NCBI RefSeq assembly: GCF_026898135.2
Contig: NZ_CP114035.2
Span: 3,327,501-3,391,500 of the forward strand
Direction: 5' to 3'
DNA: 64,000 bases
Source: Pseudomonas fortuita
GTDB lineage: Bacteria; Pseudomonadota; Gammaproteobacteria; Pseudomonadales; Pseudomonadaceae
Made by a program: the position numbers and the translations under genes
Shown here: one piece after another, positions 27,387 through 37,466 of the stretch
Layout: every line of letters begins with the position of its first letter
Position numbering within the stretch: position 1 is the stretch's first letter
The notes under the pieces: generated by a model
Database searches by the model: none
Told to the model about the DNA's origin: nothing
What the model saw: the letters and a program-made list of their open reading frames with translations, nothing else

Positions 27387-27480
27387 GTCTCTTCGCGGGC
27401 TTGCCCGCTCCCACAGGGGCCGCACAGAGTCTGAAACCTGTGCAATACCTGTGGGAGCGGGCAAGCCCGCGAAGAGGCCA
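27387..27480. repeat. REP pair in a divergent promoter region
   Basis: Inverted copies with core gcgggcttgcccgc, the gc/gc variant, lie between the start of the response regulator and the promoter of the pump operon. Confidence 0.9.
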
Positions 27481-27529
27481 GTACAGGTATGCGCAGAATA
27501 TAGAACCCAACCGCTCGAAAGGATTGTTC

Positions 27530-27549
27530 TTCACACTTTTTCACACTCG
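27530..27549 (+). promoter_or_regulatory. tandem direct repeat, possible response-regulator site
   Basis: TTCACACTTT is followed at once by TTCACACTCG, a 10-base direct repeat 73-92 bases before the adaptor gene. OmpR-class regulators bind head-to-tail half sites one helical turn apart, so this is a candidate site for the adjacent RstA-like regulator. Confidence 0.4.
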
Positions 27550-27621
27550 CCCTACAGGTATTAACAGCCGCACGGGCTACACCTGCCGTACCATTGCCCC
27601 GGTCATCATCGGAAGATCCGT

Positions 27622-28797
27622 ATGCCTACTACCCTCCCCCCACGCCTGCGCCCTGTGGCGCTCATGGCGTTTCTGAGCCTGTCCCTGGCCGGCTGTGGCG
27701 ACAGCGCCGAGCAAGACGAGCAAGCCCCCACCCCGCAAGTGCGGGTAGAAACCCTGCAACTGCAGCCACTGGCCATCAGCAGCGAACTCAGCGGCCGCAT
27801 CCTGGCGCCGCGCACCGCCGAAGTGCGCGCGCGTGTCGCGGGTGTGGTACTCAAGCGGGTGTATCGTGAAGGCAGTGACGTCAAGCAGGGCGATGTGCTG
27901 TTCCTGATCGACCCGGCGCCGTTCAAGGCCGACCATGACAGCGCCCGCGCCACCCTGGCCAAGGCCAAGGCCACCCTGTACCAGGCACGTCTGCAGGAGC
28001 AGCGCTACCGCGAGCTGGTCGACGACAAGGCCGTCAGCCGCCAGGAATACGACAACGCCCAGGCCAGCTTCCTGCAAGCCGACGCCGAAGTGGCCGCCGC
28101 CAAGGCGGCCCTGGAGCGTGCCCGCCTGGACCTTGGCTACGCCACCGTGACAGCGCCCATTTCTGGCCGCATCGGCCGTGCCCAGGTCACGGAAGGCGCA
28201 CTGGTCGGCCAGAACGAGACCACCCCGCTGGCGACCATCCAGCAGTTGGACCCGATCCACGCCGACGTCACCCAGTCTACCCGCGAGCTCAATGCCCTGC
28301 GCCGCGCCTTGCGCGCAGGCGAATTGCAGCAGGTGGGCGACGGCCAGGCCCGCGCCACGCTGATCCAGGACGACGGCAGCGCCTATCCGCTGCCAGGCAA
28401 GCTGCTGTTCTCCGACATCAGCGTCGATCCCACGACCAACCAGATCACCCTGCGCAGCGAGTTCCCCAACCCGGACCTCGACCTGTTGCCCGGCAGCTAC
28501 GTGCGCGTGCGCCTGGAACAGGCGGTGCAACCCAAGGGCCTGAGCGTGCCGCAGCGCGCCATCCTGCGCGACAGCGCCGGTGTCCCCAAAGTGCTGGTGG
28601 TCGACCAGCAGGCCCGGGTCAGCGACCGCCAGGTAGTGCTCGGCAGCGCCCAAGGCGACCGCTGGATTGTCAGCGAGGGCCTGGCCGCTGGCGAGCGGGT
28701 GGTGGTCGAGGGCCTGCAGCATGTCAAGGCCGGTGACCACGTGCAGGTTGAAACAACCCCCGGCGTAGCACCCATCGCTCAGCATACCGGCCAGTGA
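27622..28797 (+). CDS. RND efflux periplasmic adaptor (membrane fusion) lipoprotein
   Basis: The 391-residue adaptor has a lipoprotein signal with lipobox LAGC (Cys25). It shows the family order: ELSGRILAPRTAEVRARVAGVV (lipoyl part), a helical hairpin (about 100-165), ATVTAPISGRIGRAQVTEGALV and a beta-barrel/membrane-proximal end. It would link the inner-membrane pump encoded 11 bases downstream to an outer-membrane channel. No channel gene follows, so a shared TolC/OprM-type protein is likely. Sequence resembles AcrA/MexA-class adaptors. Confidence 0.93.
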   Translation: MPTTLPPRLRPVALMAFLSLSLAGCGDSAEQDEQAPTPQVRVETLQLQPLAISSELSGRILAPRTAEVRARVAGVVLKRVYREGSDVKQGDVLFLIDPAPFKADHDSARATLAKAKATLYQARLQEQRYRELVDDKAVSRQEYDNAQASFLQADAEVAAAKAALERARLDLGYATVTAPISGRIGRAQVTEGALVGQNETTPLATIQQLDPIHADVTQSTRELNALRRALRAGELQQVGDGQARATLIQDDGSAYPLPGKLLFSDISVDPTTNQITLRSEFPNPDLDLLPGSYVRVRLEQAVQPKGLSVPQRAILRDSAGVPKVLVVDQQARVSDRQVVLGSAQGDRWIVSEGLAAGERVVVEGLQHVKAGDHVQVETTPGVAPIAQHTGQ

Positions 28798-28808
28798 GGG
28801 CCTGATTC

Positions 28809-31800
28809 ATGCCGCAATTCTTCATCGACCGCCCGGTATTCGCCTGGGTGGTCGCGCTGTTCATTCTGCTGGCCGGGGCGCTGGCCATTCCGCAGCTGCC
28901 CGTGGCCCAGTACCCCAACGTGGCTCCGCCGCAGGTGGAAATCTACGCCGTGTACCCGGGCGCTTCTGCGGCGACCATGGACGAAAGCGTGGTGAGCCTG
29001 ATCGAGCAGGAACTCAACGGCGCCGACAACCTGCTGTACTTCGAATCGCAGAGCAGCCTGGGCAGCGCCACCATCACCGCCACCTTCGCCCCGGGTACCC
29101 ACCCGGACCTGGCCCAGGTCGACGTGCAGAACCGCCTGAAGGTGGTCGAGTCGCGCCTGCCGCGGCCGGTCACCCAACAGGGCCTGCAGGTGGAAAAAGT
29201 GTCCACCGGTTTCCTGCTGCTGGGCACCCTCACCTCCGAAGACGGCAAGCTCGACGAGACTGCACTGTCGGATATTCTGGCGCGCAACGTGATGGACGAA
29301 ATCCGCCGCCTCAAGGGCGTGGGCAAAGCCCAGCTGTACGGCTCGGAGCGCGCCATGCGCATCTGGATCGACCCCGGCAAGCTGATCGGCTTCAACCTCA
29401 CGCCCAACGACGTGGCCGAGGCCATCGCGGCGCAGAACGCCCAGGTGGCGCCTGGCAGTATCGGCGACCTGCCCAGCCGCGACACCCAGGAAATCACCGC
29501 CAACGTGGTGGTCAAGGGCCAGCTGAGCACCCCCGAAGAATTTGCCGCCATTGTCCTGCGCGCCAACCTGGATGGCTCCACGGTCACCGTCGGTGATGTC
29601 GCCCGGGTCGAGATCGGCGCTCAGGAATACCAGTACGGCACACGGCTGAACGGCAAGCCGGCCACTGCGTTCAGCGTGCAGCTCTCGCCGGGTGCCAACG
29701 CCATGGAAACCGCCACCCTGGTGCGGGCGAAAATGCAGGACCTGGCGCGTTACTTCCCGGAAGGCGTCAAGTACGACATCCCTTATGACACCTCGCCGTT
29801 CGTCAAGGTGTCGATCGAGCAGGTCATTACCACCCTGTTCGAAGCCATGTTGCTGGTGTTCGCGGTGATGTTCCTGTTCCTGCAGAACCTGCGCTACACC
29901 CTGATCCCCACCCTGGTGGTGCCGGTGGCGCTGATGGGCACCTTCGCGGTCATGCTGGCCATGGGCTTCTCGGTCAACGTGCTGACCCTGTTCGGCATGG
30001 TGCTGGCCATCGGCATTCTGGTCGACGATGCCATCGTGGTGGTGGAAAACGTCGAGCGCATCATGGCCGAGGAAGGCCTGCCGCCCAAGGAAGCCACCCG
30101 CAAGGCCATGGGCCAGATCAGCGGAGCGATCGTCGGCATCACCCTGGTGCTGGTGGCGGTGTTCCTGCCAATGGCCTTCATGCAAGGCTCGGTGGGGGTG
30201 ATCTACCAGCAGTTCTCGCTGTCGATGGCGGTGTCGATCCTGTTCTCGGCATTCCTGGCCCTCAGCCTCACCCCGGCATTGTGCGCCACGCTGCTTAAAC
30301 CGGTGGCCAAGGGTGAGCACCATGAACGCAAGGGCTTCTTCGGCTGGTTCAACCGCCGTTTTGAAAACCTGAGCAACGGCTATCAGCGCTGGGTGGTACA
30401 GGCGCTCAAGCGCAGCGGCCGCTACCTGCTGCTGTACGCGGTACTAATGGCGGTGCTGGGCTATGGCTTCAGCCAGTTGCCCACGGCGTTCTTGCCCACC
30501 GAAGACCAGGGCTACACCATCACCGACATCCAGCTGCCACCAGGGGCCAGCCGCATGCGCACTGAACAGGTGGCTGCGCAAATCGAGGCACACAACGCCG
30601 AAGAACCCGGCGTAGGCAACACCACCGTGATCCTCGGCTTCAGCTTCTCCGGTAGCGGGCAAAACGCGGCACTGACCTTCACAACCCTCAAAGACTGGTC
30701 CGAGCGCGGTGCCGACGACAGCGCCCAGTCGATTGCCGACCGTGCCAGCGCGGCCTTCTCCCAGCTCAAGGACGCCGTGGCGTTTTCGGTCCTGCCGCCG
30801 CCTATCGACGGCCTGGGCGAGTCGACCGGCTTCGAGTTCCGCCTGCAGGACCGTGGCGGTATGGGCCACGCTGCGCTGATGGCTGCCCGCGACACGCTGC
30901 TGGCCAATGCGGGCAACAGCAAGGTACTGACCAACGTGCGCGAAGCGTCGCTGGCCGAAAGCCCGCAAGTGCAGCTGGAAATCGACCGCCGCCAGGCCAA
31001 TGCCCTGGGGGTGTCGTTTGCCGATATCGGCTCGGTGCTGGACGTGGCGGTGGGCTCCAGCTACGTCAACGACTTCCCCAACCAAGGCCGCATGCAGCGG
31101 GTGGTGGTGCAGGCCGAGGGCGACCAGCGCAGCCAGGTCGAAGATTTGCTGAAAATCCACGTGCGCAACAACAGCGGCAAGATGGTGCCACTGGGCGCAT
31201 TCGTGCAGGCCAGGTGGGTCAGCGGCCCGGTGCAGTTGACCCGTTACAACGGCTACCCGGCGGTGTCGATCTCCGGTGAGCCGGCAGCCGGCCACAGTTC
31301 GGGCGAAGCCATGGCCGAAATCGAACGCCTGGTGGCTCAGCTGCCGCCCGGCGCCGGCCTGGAGTGGACCGGCCTGTCGCTGCAAGAGCGCTTGTCCGGC
31401 AGCCAGGCACCGATGCTGATGGCATTGTCGTTACTGATCGTGTTCCTGTGCCTGACAGCGCTGTACGAAAGCTGGTCGATCCCGACTGCCGTGCTGCTGG
31501 TGGTACCGCTCGGCATGCTCGGTGCAGTGCTGGCCGTGACCCTGCGCGGCATGCCCAACGACGTGTTCTTCAAGGTTGGCCTGATTACCCTGATCGGCCT
31601 GTCGGCAAAGAACGCCATCTTGATCATCGAGTTCGCCAAGCACCTGGTCGACCAGGGCATGGACGCCGCAGACGCCGCCGTGCAGGCCGCCCGCCTGCGC
31701 CTGCGGCCGATCGTGATGACCTCGCTGGCGTTCATCCTCGGCGTGGTACCCCTGGCCATCGCCAGCGGCGCCAGTTCGGCCAGCCAGCAAGCTATTGGTA

Positions 31801-31937
31801 CCGGGGTGATTGGCGGCATGCTGAGCGCCACGTTGGCGGTGGTGTTCGTGCCGGTGTTCTTCGTGGTGGTGATGCGCCTTGCGGGACGGCGTCAGGCGCG
31901 TGACGCCAACGCACAAGGCGGGGTCAGCGAAAGCTGA
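28809..31937 (+). CDS. RND multidrug efflux transporter, HAE-1 family
   Basis: The 1042-residue pump has the AcrB layout: the conserved start PQFFIDRPVFAWVVALFILLAG, two periplasmic loops of about 300 residues and twelve membrane helices. The proton-relay acidic pair is in GILVDDAIVVVENVERIM and the partner lysine in GLSAKNAILIIEFAK. It forms a tripartite drug pump with the adaptor encoded upstream. Substrates cannot be predicted. A terminator hairpin follows 27 bases after the stop. Confidence 0.95.
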   Translation: MPQFFIDRPVFAWVVALFILLAGALAIPQLPVAQYPNVAPPQVEIYAVYPGASAATMDESVVSLIEQELNGADNLLYFESQSSLGSATITATFAPGTHPDLAQVDVQNRLKVVESRLPRPVTQQGLQVEKVSTGFLLLGTLTSEDGKLDETALSDILARNVMDEIRRLKGVGKAQLYGSERAMRIWIDPGKLIGFNLTPNDVAEAIAAQNAQVAPGSIGDLPSRDTQEITANVVVKGQLSTPEEFAAIVLRANLDGSTVTVGDVARVEIGAQEYQYGTRLNGKPATAFSVQLSPGANAMETATLVRAKMQDLARYFPEGVKYDIPYDTSPFVKVSIEQVITTLFEAMLLVFAVMFLFLQNLRYTLIPTLVVPVALMGTFAVMLAMGFSVNVLTLFGMVLAIGILVDDAIVVVENVERIMAEEGLPPKEATRKAMGQISGAIVGITLVLVAVFLPMAFMQGSVGVIYQQFSLSMAVSILFSAFLALSLTPALCATLLKPVAKGEHHERKGFFGWFNRRFENLSNGYQRWVVQALKRSGRYLLLYAVLMAVLGYGFSQLPTAFLPTEDQGYTITDIQLPPGASRMRTEQVAAQIEAHNAEEPGVGNTTVILGFSFSGSGQNAALTFTTLKDWSERGADDSAQSIADRASAAFSQLKDAVAFSVLPPPIDGLGESTGFEFRLQDRGGMGHAALMAARDTLLANAGNSKVLTNVREASLAESPQVQLEIDRRQANALGVSFADIGSVLDVAVGSSYVNDFPNQGRMQRVVVQAEGDQRSQVEDLLKIHVRNNSGKMVPLGAFVQARWVSGPVQLTRYNGYPAVSISGEPAAGHSSGEAMAEIERLVAQLPPGAGLEWTGLSLQERLSGSQAPMLMALSLLIVFLCLTALYESWSIPTAVLLVVPLGMLGAVLAVTLRGMPNDVFFKVGLITLIGLSAKNAILIIEFAKHLVDQGMDAADAAVQAARLRLRPIVMTSLAFILGVVPLAIASGASSASQQAIGTGVIGGMLSATLAVVFVPVFFVVVMRLAGRRQARDANAQGGVSES

Positions 31938-31963
31938 CTGGACAAGCCCCGTGTGAAATGGGA

Positions 31964-31996
31964 GGGTTCCCGGCAGTGACTGCCCGGAGCCCTTTT
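31964..31996 (+). terminator. terminator of the RND operon, overlapping the mobA ribosome binding site
   Basis: GGCAG-TGA-CTGCC with outer GGG...CCC pairs forms a hairpin followed by TTTTT (31992-31996). The only ribosome binding site of mobA (GGAG at 31986-31989) lies in the 3' arm. Confidence 0.6.
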
Positions 31997-31998
31997 TC

Positions 31999-32574
31999 AT
32001 GCCTGATGCACTGCCCCCCTGCTCCATCCTCATTCTCGCCGGCGGCCGTGGCCAACGCATGGGCGGCCGTGACAAAGGCCTGGTCGCGTGGCAGGGCGAA
32101 CCGCTTGTTGCGCATGTACAGCGGGTGGTGCGACCGCTAAGCGATGACCTGGTGATTTCCTGCAACCGTAACCAGGAGGCTTACCGTATGTACGCTGACC
32201 AGCTGGTGAGCGATGCCGAAGCGGACTTCCCCGGGCCGTTGGCGGGGGTGATTGCCGGGCTCAAGGTGGCACGGCATGAGTGGATGGTGGTACTGGCCTG
32301 CGATGCACCACGGGTTGACCGCGATTTGATCGAGACGCTGTTAAGGCTGGCGGTGGCCAGTGACAGTGCGGCAATGGTACGTCAGGGTGGGTTTTGGCAG
32401 CCCATGTTCAGCGTGCTACCACGGCGGTTACTGCCAATGCTGGAGCAGGCCTGGGCGACGGGAGAGCGGAGTTTGCAGAAGGCCTTGCTGCGCGAGGCGG
32501 TGCAGGGGTTGGAGTGTGCCGATGATGATCGCCGGTTGAGCAACTTCAACAGCCCGGAACTGCTGCAAGGCTGA
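31999..32574 (+). CDS. mobA: molybdenum cofactor guanylyltransferase
   Basis: The 191-residue enzyme transfers GMP to molybdopterin, forming the MGD cofactor. It starts with the nucleotidyltransferase signature LAGGRGQRMGGRDKGL (residues 13-28) and has GPLAGVIAGL and LACDAPRV, which contribute to GTP and metal binding. The start follows GGAG by nine bases. It stands alone between the pump operon and a REP pair; no other molybdenum cofactor gene is nearby. Confidence 0.94.
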   Translation: MPDALPPCSILILAGGRGQRMGGRDKGLVAWQGEPLVAHVQRVVRPLSDDLVISCNRNQEAYRMYADQLVSDAEADFPGPLAGVIAGLKVARHEWMVVLACDAPRVDRDLIETLLRLAVASDSAAMVRQGGFWQPMFSVLPRRLLPMLEQAWATGERSLQKALLREAVQGLECADDDRRLSNFNSPELLQG

Positions 32575-32586
32575 GGCTCTCTGCTG

Positions 32587-32696
32587 CCTGTTCCGGCCTC
32601 TTCGCGGGTAAACCCGCTCCCACAGGGACCGCACCGAATTTGAACACTGTGATGAACCCGGGGGAGCGGGTTTACCCGCGAAAAGGCCGGAACAGG
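32587..32696. repeat. REP pair with extended palindrome
   Basis: The outer arms CCTGTTCCGGCC and GGCCGGAACAGG are perfectly complementary, enclosing two inverted REP copies. It separates the convergent mobA and acyl-CoA ligase genes. Confidence 0.9.
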
Positions 32697-32703
32697 TGAT
32701 GCA

Positions 32704-34377
32704 TCATCTAGCAGACAACTCCTCGACACTGATCTCGCGCATCCTGAACTTCTGCACCTTGCCGGTCACCGTCATCGGGAACTCGTCGACAAAGCGGAAG
32801 TACCGAGGCACCTTGAAGTGCGCAATCCGCGCCCTCGCCCACTCACGCAGCGCCTCTTCACTGGCGGTATGCCCCGGGTGCAGGCGCACCCAGGCCACGA
32901 TCTCTTCGCCGTACTTGCTGCACGGCACGCCAATCACTTGCACATCCGCCACCGCCGGGTGGGTGAAGAAGAACTCTTCCAGCTCGCGCGGGTAGATGTT
33001 CTCACCGCCGCGAATGATCATGTCCTTGCTGCGCCCCACGATACGCACATAGCCCTGTTCATCCATTACCGCCAGGTCGCCGGTGTGCATCCAGCCGTCT
33101 TCATCGATGCTCTCGGCCGTGGCCTTGGGGTTGTTCCAGTAGCCAAGCATTACGCTGTAGCCGCGGGTGCACAGTTCGCCTATCTCCCCACGCGGTACGG
33201 TATTGCCGTCGGCGTCCAGCACTTTGTTCTCCAGCCGTGGCTGGGTGCGGCCGACACTGGTCACCCGGCGTTCCAGGTCATCGTCGGGCCCGGTCTGCAG
33301 CGACACCGGGCTGGTCTCGGTCATGCCATAAGCAATCTGCACCTCGGCCATGTGCATTTCGCCGATCACCCGGCGCATCACCTCGATCGGGCAGGTGGCG
33401 CCGGCCATGATCCCGGTGCGCAGGCTCGACAGGTCGAACTCCCTGCGTTGCGGGTGGTCCAGCTCGGCAATGAACATGGTCGGCACGCCATACAACGCGG
33501 TAGCCTTTTCCTCGGCCACCGCACGCAGCGTGGCCAGCGGGTCGAAGGCATCGCTGGGGTAGATCAGGGTGCTGCCGTGGGTCATGCAGCCAAGGTTGGC
33601 CATGACCATGCCGAAACAGTGATACAGCGGCACCGGCACCACCAGCCTGTCGTGCTCGGTCAGGCCCAGGCTTTCACCCACCATGTAGCCGTTGTTGAGG
33701 ATATTGCTGTGGCTGAGGGTGGCGCCCTTGGGAAAACCGGTTGTGCCGGAGGTGTACTGGATGTTGATCGGGTCGTCGCAGCGCAGCTGCGCCTGGCGTT
33801 CGACCAAGGCCTGGCAGCTGACGGACTCGGCACGCGCCTGCAAGGCGTGCCAAGCCAGAAAGCCCGGTGGTGGCGAGGCAGCCAGGCTGACCACGCCGCG
33901 TAACTCGGGGAAGCGCTCGCAGGTCAGCGCGCCCGGTTGGCTGCTGGCCAGGCCAGGGACCAGGCCCTGCAGCATCGCATGGTAATCGGAAGTCTTGAAC
34001 GCGTCGGCACAGATCACCCAGCGGCAGCCGGCCTGGCCGAGGGCGTAGTCCAGTTCGCTGGAGCGATAGGCCGGGTTGATGTTGACCAGGATCGCGCCCA
34101 CCTTGGCGCTGGCGAACTGGGTGATGCACCACTCGGCGCAGTTGGGTGCCCAGATACCCAGCCGGTCACCGGGTTGCACGCCCAGTGCCATCAGCGCGCG
34201 GGCGTGCTGGTCGACGGCCTCGGCCAGTTGCTGCCAGGTGTAGCGCAGGGCCTGGTGGCGCACCACCAGCGCCTCGCGGTCGGGAAAGCGGGCGACGGTG
34301 GCGTCGAAGGCATCGCCAATGCATTGGGTAAGCAGGGCTTTGTCTGGATTGCCCTGGGAGTAGCTTGGCTGGGGCAT
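32704..34377 (-). CDS. AMP-binding acyl-CoA synthetase
   Basis: The 557-residue adenylate-forming enzyme activates a carboxylic acid to its acyl-CoA. The AMP-binding motif is [16 protein letters not shown], with [10 protein letters not shown] and the C-terminal hinge and lysine region [36 protein letters not shown], followed by the catalytic-lysine end TVTGKVQKF. This is close to medium/short-chain fatty acyl-CoA ligases of the FadD3/AcsF-like group. ATG 34377 is preferred to the longer frame at 34428, which begins inside the repeat. The gene lies just downstream of the QHNDH locus but is separated from it by an inverted repeat. Confidence 0.9.
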   Translation of the reverse strand: MPQPSYSQGNPDKALLTQCIGDAFDATVARFPDREALVVRHQALRYTWQQLAEAVDQHARALMALGVQPGDRLGIWAPNCAEWCITQFASAKVGAILVNINPAYRSSELDYALGQAGCRWVICADAFKTSDYHAMLQGLVPGLASSQPGALTCERFPELRGVVSLAASPPPGFLAWHALQARAESVSCQALVERQAQLRCDDPINIQYTSGTTGFPKGATLSHSNILNNGYMVGESLGLTEHDRLVVPVPLYHCFGMVMANLGCMTHGSTLIYPSDAFDPLATLRAVAEEKATALYGVPTMFIAELDHPQRREFDLSSLRTGIMAGATCPIEVMRRVIGEMHMAEVQIAYGMTETSPVSLQTGPDDDLERRVTSVGRTQPRLENKVLDADGNTVPRGEIGELCTRGYSVMLGYWNNPKATAESIDEDGWMHTGDLAVMDEQGYVRIVGRSKDMIIRGGENIYPRELEEFFFTHPAVADVQVIGVPCSKYGEEIVAWVRLHPGHTASEEALREWARARIAHFKVPRYFRFVDEFPMTVTGKVQKFRMREISVEELSAR

Positions 34378-34412
34378 GGGCACTCTCTTGTTGTTTTTGT
34401 GGGGTCTGGGCC

Positions 34413-34490
34413 GGCCTCTTCGCAGCACAAGGCTGCTCCTACACGGGAACGCGGTGACCTGTAGGAGCAGCCTTGTGCTGCGAAGAGGCC
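34413..34490. repeat. inverted repeat, gcagcacaaggctgc variant
   Basis: Outer arms ggcctcttcgcagcacaagg and ccttgtgctgcgaagaggcc are exactly complementary, each continued by an inner ctgctcctaca/tgtaggagcag arm. The outer ggcctcttcg matches REP, but the core differs. A near copy lies at 41036-41112, so the pair brackets the QHNDH structural genes and aldehyde dehydrogenase. Confidence 0.85.
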
Positions 34491-34508
34491 AGTAAATCCA
34501 CCCTGGCT

Positions 34509-35630
34509 CTAGCGGATGAACACCTGTGGCGTAGTGGTGGACATGTCGCCACCCGGCAATTTGATGTTCTTCACCTTTTCCAGCGTATCCGGGTTGAACA
34601 CCGCCAGGTCATTGAAGGTGCCGCCCAGGTACAGCTTGTCGCCCTTCTTGTCGAAGGTGACGCAGTAGTAAGTGTGCTCAAGGTTAGCCGCCTTGATCAG
34701 CTTGCGCTGCTTGATGTCGTACTTGGCCAGGCGGTTGAGCACGCCGTAGATCTGGTTCGGGTCCTTGGGCGAACGCAGGCCGGTGAAGTACAGCTCGGTC
34801 AGGTCGGCAAATTCCTGGGTGTGGGTCTTGCCGGTCTTGAGGTCGACGCTCAGGTAGCCATACAGTGGCTCGGCGGTGGCCGGGTCCTGCTTGTCATCCT
34901 TGAACCTGGCAATGGTGTACAGCATGGTGAACTCGTGACGCGGGCTCTGGTGCGGCCAGAAGTACAGCACGTCCGGGGCGCTGTAGCCTTTGCGGTTCCA
35001 GTTGCGCAGCGGCAAGGCCACCGTGTACTTGCCGGTTTTCACATCCATCTTGTAGATGTCCGGCCCTGCGACAAACAGGCTGCCATCATCGGCGGCACGC
35101 ATCAGGTACACCTGGCGCGGCATCGGGAAGGTGCGCACCGGCTTGGCCTGCAGCCCATCAGTGGTGCTGAACACCTCCAGCCGCGGCGGCTTGACCACGT
35201 AGTGGTCATTCAGCATCTGGGTCGGGTTGACCGTGGCGTACACCTCCTTGCCATCGGGGCTGATGGCAAACGAGTACATCGACCGGCCCACTTCTCCCGC
35301 CACGCTGGACAGGTTGGCCCGGAAGGTATTCTTGCAGGTGTCCAGGTCGATGCCGTAGATGTCGCCGTAATGGTTGTTGAGCACGTAGGCGGTTCGGTTG
35401 TCCGGCGCCATCATCGCGGTGCCAGGGCCGAACTTGTCGGGCATCTGGCAGCTTTTGTACACCGTGTCACTGGCCACATCGACCACATGCAGGTTGTTCG
35501 GGTAGTTGGTCACGATCATGTATTCGTGGCCAGCCTTCAGCGCAGGCCCGGTGTCGTCAGCCTGAGCCAGCCCGGCGCAGGCCGTGGCGGCGAGGGTGAG
35601 CGCGAGTTGCGCGCAGCGTCCAGCTTTCAT
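34509..35630 (-). CDS. qhpB: quinohemoprotein amine dehydrogenase beta subunit
   Basis: The 373-residue periplasmic subunit has a signal peptide ending near LAQADD (residue 23) and a seven-bladed beta-propeller typical of the QHNDH beta subunit and related YVTN proteins: [22 protein letters not shown], then repeated [12 protein letters not shown] blades, and the close [21 protein letters not shown] 35630 has AAGGGGA at suitable spacing. It is last of the structural genes, 32 bases after qhpC. In the enzyme it helps surround the cofactor of the gamma subunit; the complex oxidises primary amines and passes electrons to the haems of the alpha subunit. Confidence 0.95.
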   Translation of the reverse strand: MKAGRCAQLALTLAATACAGLAQADDTGPALKAGHEYMIVTNYPNNLHVVDVASDTVYKSCQMPDKFGPGTAMMAPDNRTAYVLNNHYGDIYGIDLDTCKNTFRANLSSVAGEVGRSMYSFAISPDGKEVYATVNPTQMLNDHYVVKPPRLEVFSTTDGLQAKPVRTFPMPRQVYLMRAADDGSLFVAGPDIYKMDVKTGKYTVALPLRNWNRKGYSAPDVLYFWPHQSPRHEFTMLYTIARFKDDKQDPATAEPLYGYLSVDLKTGKTHTQEFADLTELYFTGLRSPKDPNQIYGVLNRLAKYDIKQRKLIKAANLEHTYYCVTFDKKGDKLYLGGTFNDLAVFNPDTLEKVKNIKLPGGDMSTTTPQVFIR

Positions 35631-35662
35631 GCGGTTTCCCCTTGTCATTCTTGTTGGGCCGG

Positions 35663-35986
35663 TCACTTGTCTTTCGGGAACACAGTGCCGAGGTTGCGCC
35701 AGTCTTCCGCCGAGTTGGTCGCCTGGGCGTTCCAGTCCTGGTAGGTGCTCATCATGTCCGGCACCTGGGCCGGCCACCAGCAAGGGTCGGAGCAACCATA
35801 CAGGTCGGCCTCCATCGGCTGGCACAGCGAGCTCACGCCACCAAAGGCATCCACTTCCCAACCCGGGTCGGTGGTGGCCGTGCAGCCGGCCACCGCACTC
35901 ATGGCCATGACTTCTTCGATGCGGTCTTCGGCAGCGGCCTGTTCAAGGATGCGCGCCTTGTTGTTCAGGGGCTTCAAGTGCTTCAT
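35663..35986 (-). CDS. qhpC: quinohemoprotein amine dehydrogenase gamma subunit (CTQ-bearing)
   Basis: The 107-residue precursor has a 28-residue leader and a 79-residue mature part starting at Met29-Ser30. Mature numbering reproduces the residues published for the P. putida enzyme: CTQ from Cys37 and Trp43 (GCSDPCWW), and thioether pairs Cys7-Glu16, Cys27-Asp33 and Cys41-Asp49. The leader lacks a hydrophobic core, consistent with export by the dedicated ABC protein (qhpF) after cross-linking by the radical SAM enzyme, then cleavage by the subtilisin-like protease. The start lies two bases after the qhpD stop, with GGAAGG inside qhpD. Confidence 0.96.
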   Translation of the reverse strand: MKHLKPLNNKARILEQAAAEDRIEEVMAMSAVAGCTATTDPGWEVDAFGGVSSLCQPMEADLYGCSDPCWWPAQVPDMMSTYQDWNAQATNSAEDWRNLGTVFPKDK

Positions 35987-35987
35987 G

Positions 35988-37418
35988 TCAGTGCGCCTTC
36001 CGCGGGGTGATGTAGCGGTCGATGAAGGCCGGGTTGGCGGCCATGATGCGGCTGTAGACTTCGATGCCGAAGTCGACCCAGTCGCGCATCAGTTCGCAGT
36101 AGTGGTAAGTCGGGTGCTGCGGGTCGCCGTAGCGGGCGTAGCTTTCGTGGTAGCAGCCGCCAGAGCACAGGTTGCGGATGCGGCAGCTTTCGCAGCCGGT
36201 GTTGCTGCGGTCCAGACGCTGCGACAGGAAGTCGTTCAGCTCCACCTGCTTGACGCCCTGGTGCACGTTGCCGAAGGTCGGCAGGCTGGAACCGGTGAAG
36301 CGGTGGCACAGGTTCAGCTCGCCTTCATGGTCCACTGCCAGCATTTTCAGCCCGGCACCGCATGGCAGGGCCTTCTTGTGGCCCTCGTGGATGTCGGTGA
36401 TCAGCTGGTGCAGGTTGGAAAAACCGATATTGCGGTGTTCCAGCGCGGCGTCCAGGTAGCGGCGCCCCAGCGCCTTCATGTTGGCGAAGACCTCAACCAG
36501 TTCTTCGCCGGTGAGGTTGAAGTCCGCCATGTCGCCGGAAGTGACCGGGGCAAAGCCGACTTCGGCAAAGCCCATTTCGTTGAACAGATGGTTCCAGATC
36601 GTCTCGATATCGGTGATGCCGCGGGTCAAGGTCACCCGCGCCCCCACCGGCCGACTGTTGTAACGCGACAGCAGCATGTCGGCCTTGCGCCGCACGACGT
36701 CATAGGTGCCCTGCCCGCCCACCGTGATGCGGTTGCGGTCGTGCACGGTCTTGGGGCCGTCGATGCTGATCGACAGGCCGAACCGATGGGCGTTGAGCCA
36801 ATCGACGATCTCTTCGGTCAGCAACGTGGCATTGGTGGTCATGATGAATTCCACCTGCTTGCCCGCCTCGGCGAAACGCCGCTCGCAGTAGCCCACCATG
36901 TGTTCGATCAGTGGCCGGTTGGACAAGGGCTCGCCACCGAAGAACACCACGCTGTAGCGCTCCTCGTCGGGCGATTCCTTGAGCAGCATTTCCACCGAAG
37001 CTTCGGCGGTGGCGGTGCTCATCTTCTTGCCGGCAGATGGCTTGTCCAGGTCTTCCTTGTAGCAATAAGTGCAGCTGAGGTTGCAGCCAGTGTTGACGTT
37101 GAGCACCACGGTATTCAGCGCGGTGCGCTCGACCCGCTTGACGCCGATTTCCGCGGTCAGCGGCGAGCCGTCGCTGACCAGCTCCAGGGCGATCAGCTCG
37201 CGCAGGGTGTCCTGGATATCGTTGCCGGCAAACTGCTGGCCCAGGCGCTGCATCAGCTCCTCGGCCGAACAGCCTTGCTGGCGCAAGGTGTCGATGATGC
37301 CCCCGGTCACCGCGTCGGCGGTGAACAGCGAACTGCTGGGGATGTGGAACAGCATGCGGTCGGCATCTACCTGCACTTCATGCAGGTTGCGTTCGACCAG
37401 GTTCAGTAGTGCGCCCAT
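35988..37418 (-). CDS. qhpD: radical SAM cross-linking enzyme for the gamma subunit
   Basis: The 476-residue enzyme has the radical SAM motif CNLSCTYC (Cys112, Cys116, Cys119), a following GGEPL motif, and a C-terminal SPASM-type cysteine set ([21 protein letters not shown], then [14 protein letters not shown]) binding auxiliary iron-sulfur clusters. The family member QhpD makes the intra-peptide Cys-to-Asp/Glu thioether bonds of the gamma subunit in the cytoplasm. The N-terminal 95 residues resemble a RiPP-recognition/PqqD-like domain. It lies between the alpha and gamma subunit genes. GGGAGGT precedes the start. Confidence 0.95.
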   Translation of the reverse strand: MGALLNLVERNLHEVQVDADRMLFHIPSSSLFTADAVTGGIIDTLRQQGCSAEELMQRLGQQFAGNDIQDTLRELIALELVSDGSPLTAEIGVKRVERTALNTVVLNVNTGCNLSCTYCYKEDLDKPSAGKKMSTATAEASVEMLLKESPDEERYSVVFFGGEPLSNRPLIEHMVGYCERRFAEAGKQVEFIMTTNATLLTEEIVDWLNAHRFGLSISIDGPKTVHDRNRITVGGQGTYDVVRRKADMLLSRYNSRPVGARVTLTRGITDIETIWNHLFNEMGFAEVGFAPVTSGDMADFNLTGEELVEVFANMKALGRRYLDAALEHRNIGFSNLHQLITDIHEGHKKALPCGAGLKMLAVDHEGELNLCHRFTGSSLPTFGNVHQGVKQVELNDFLSQRLDRSNTGCESCRIRNLCSGGCYHESYARYGDPQHPTYHYCELMRDWVDFGIEVYSRIMAANPAFIDRYITPRKAH

Positions 37419-37466
37419 GGCGACCTCCCGGTAATCGATCCGTTGGAAAACCGTTGCACCCTGCCG

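Noticed and set aside
28779..30323. 514-codon minus-strand frame opposite the RND pump
   Set aside because: Shadow frame; composition (His, Gln, Arg) and position over conserved pump helices argue against coding.
35631..35861. Longer qhpB start at 35861
   Set aside because: It would overlap most of qhpC and remove the normal signal peptide; ATG 35630 has its own ribosome binding site.
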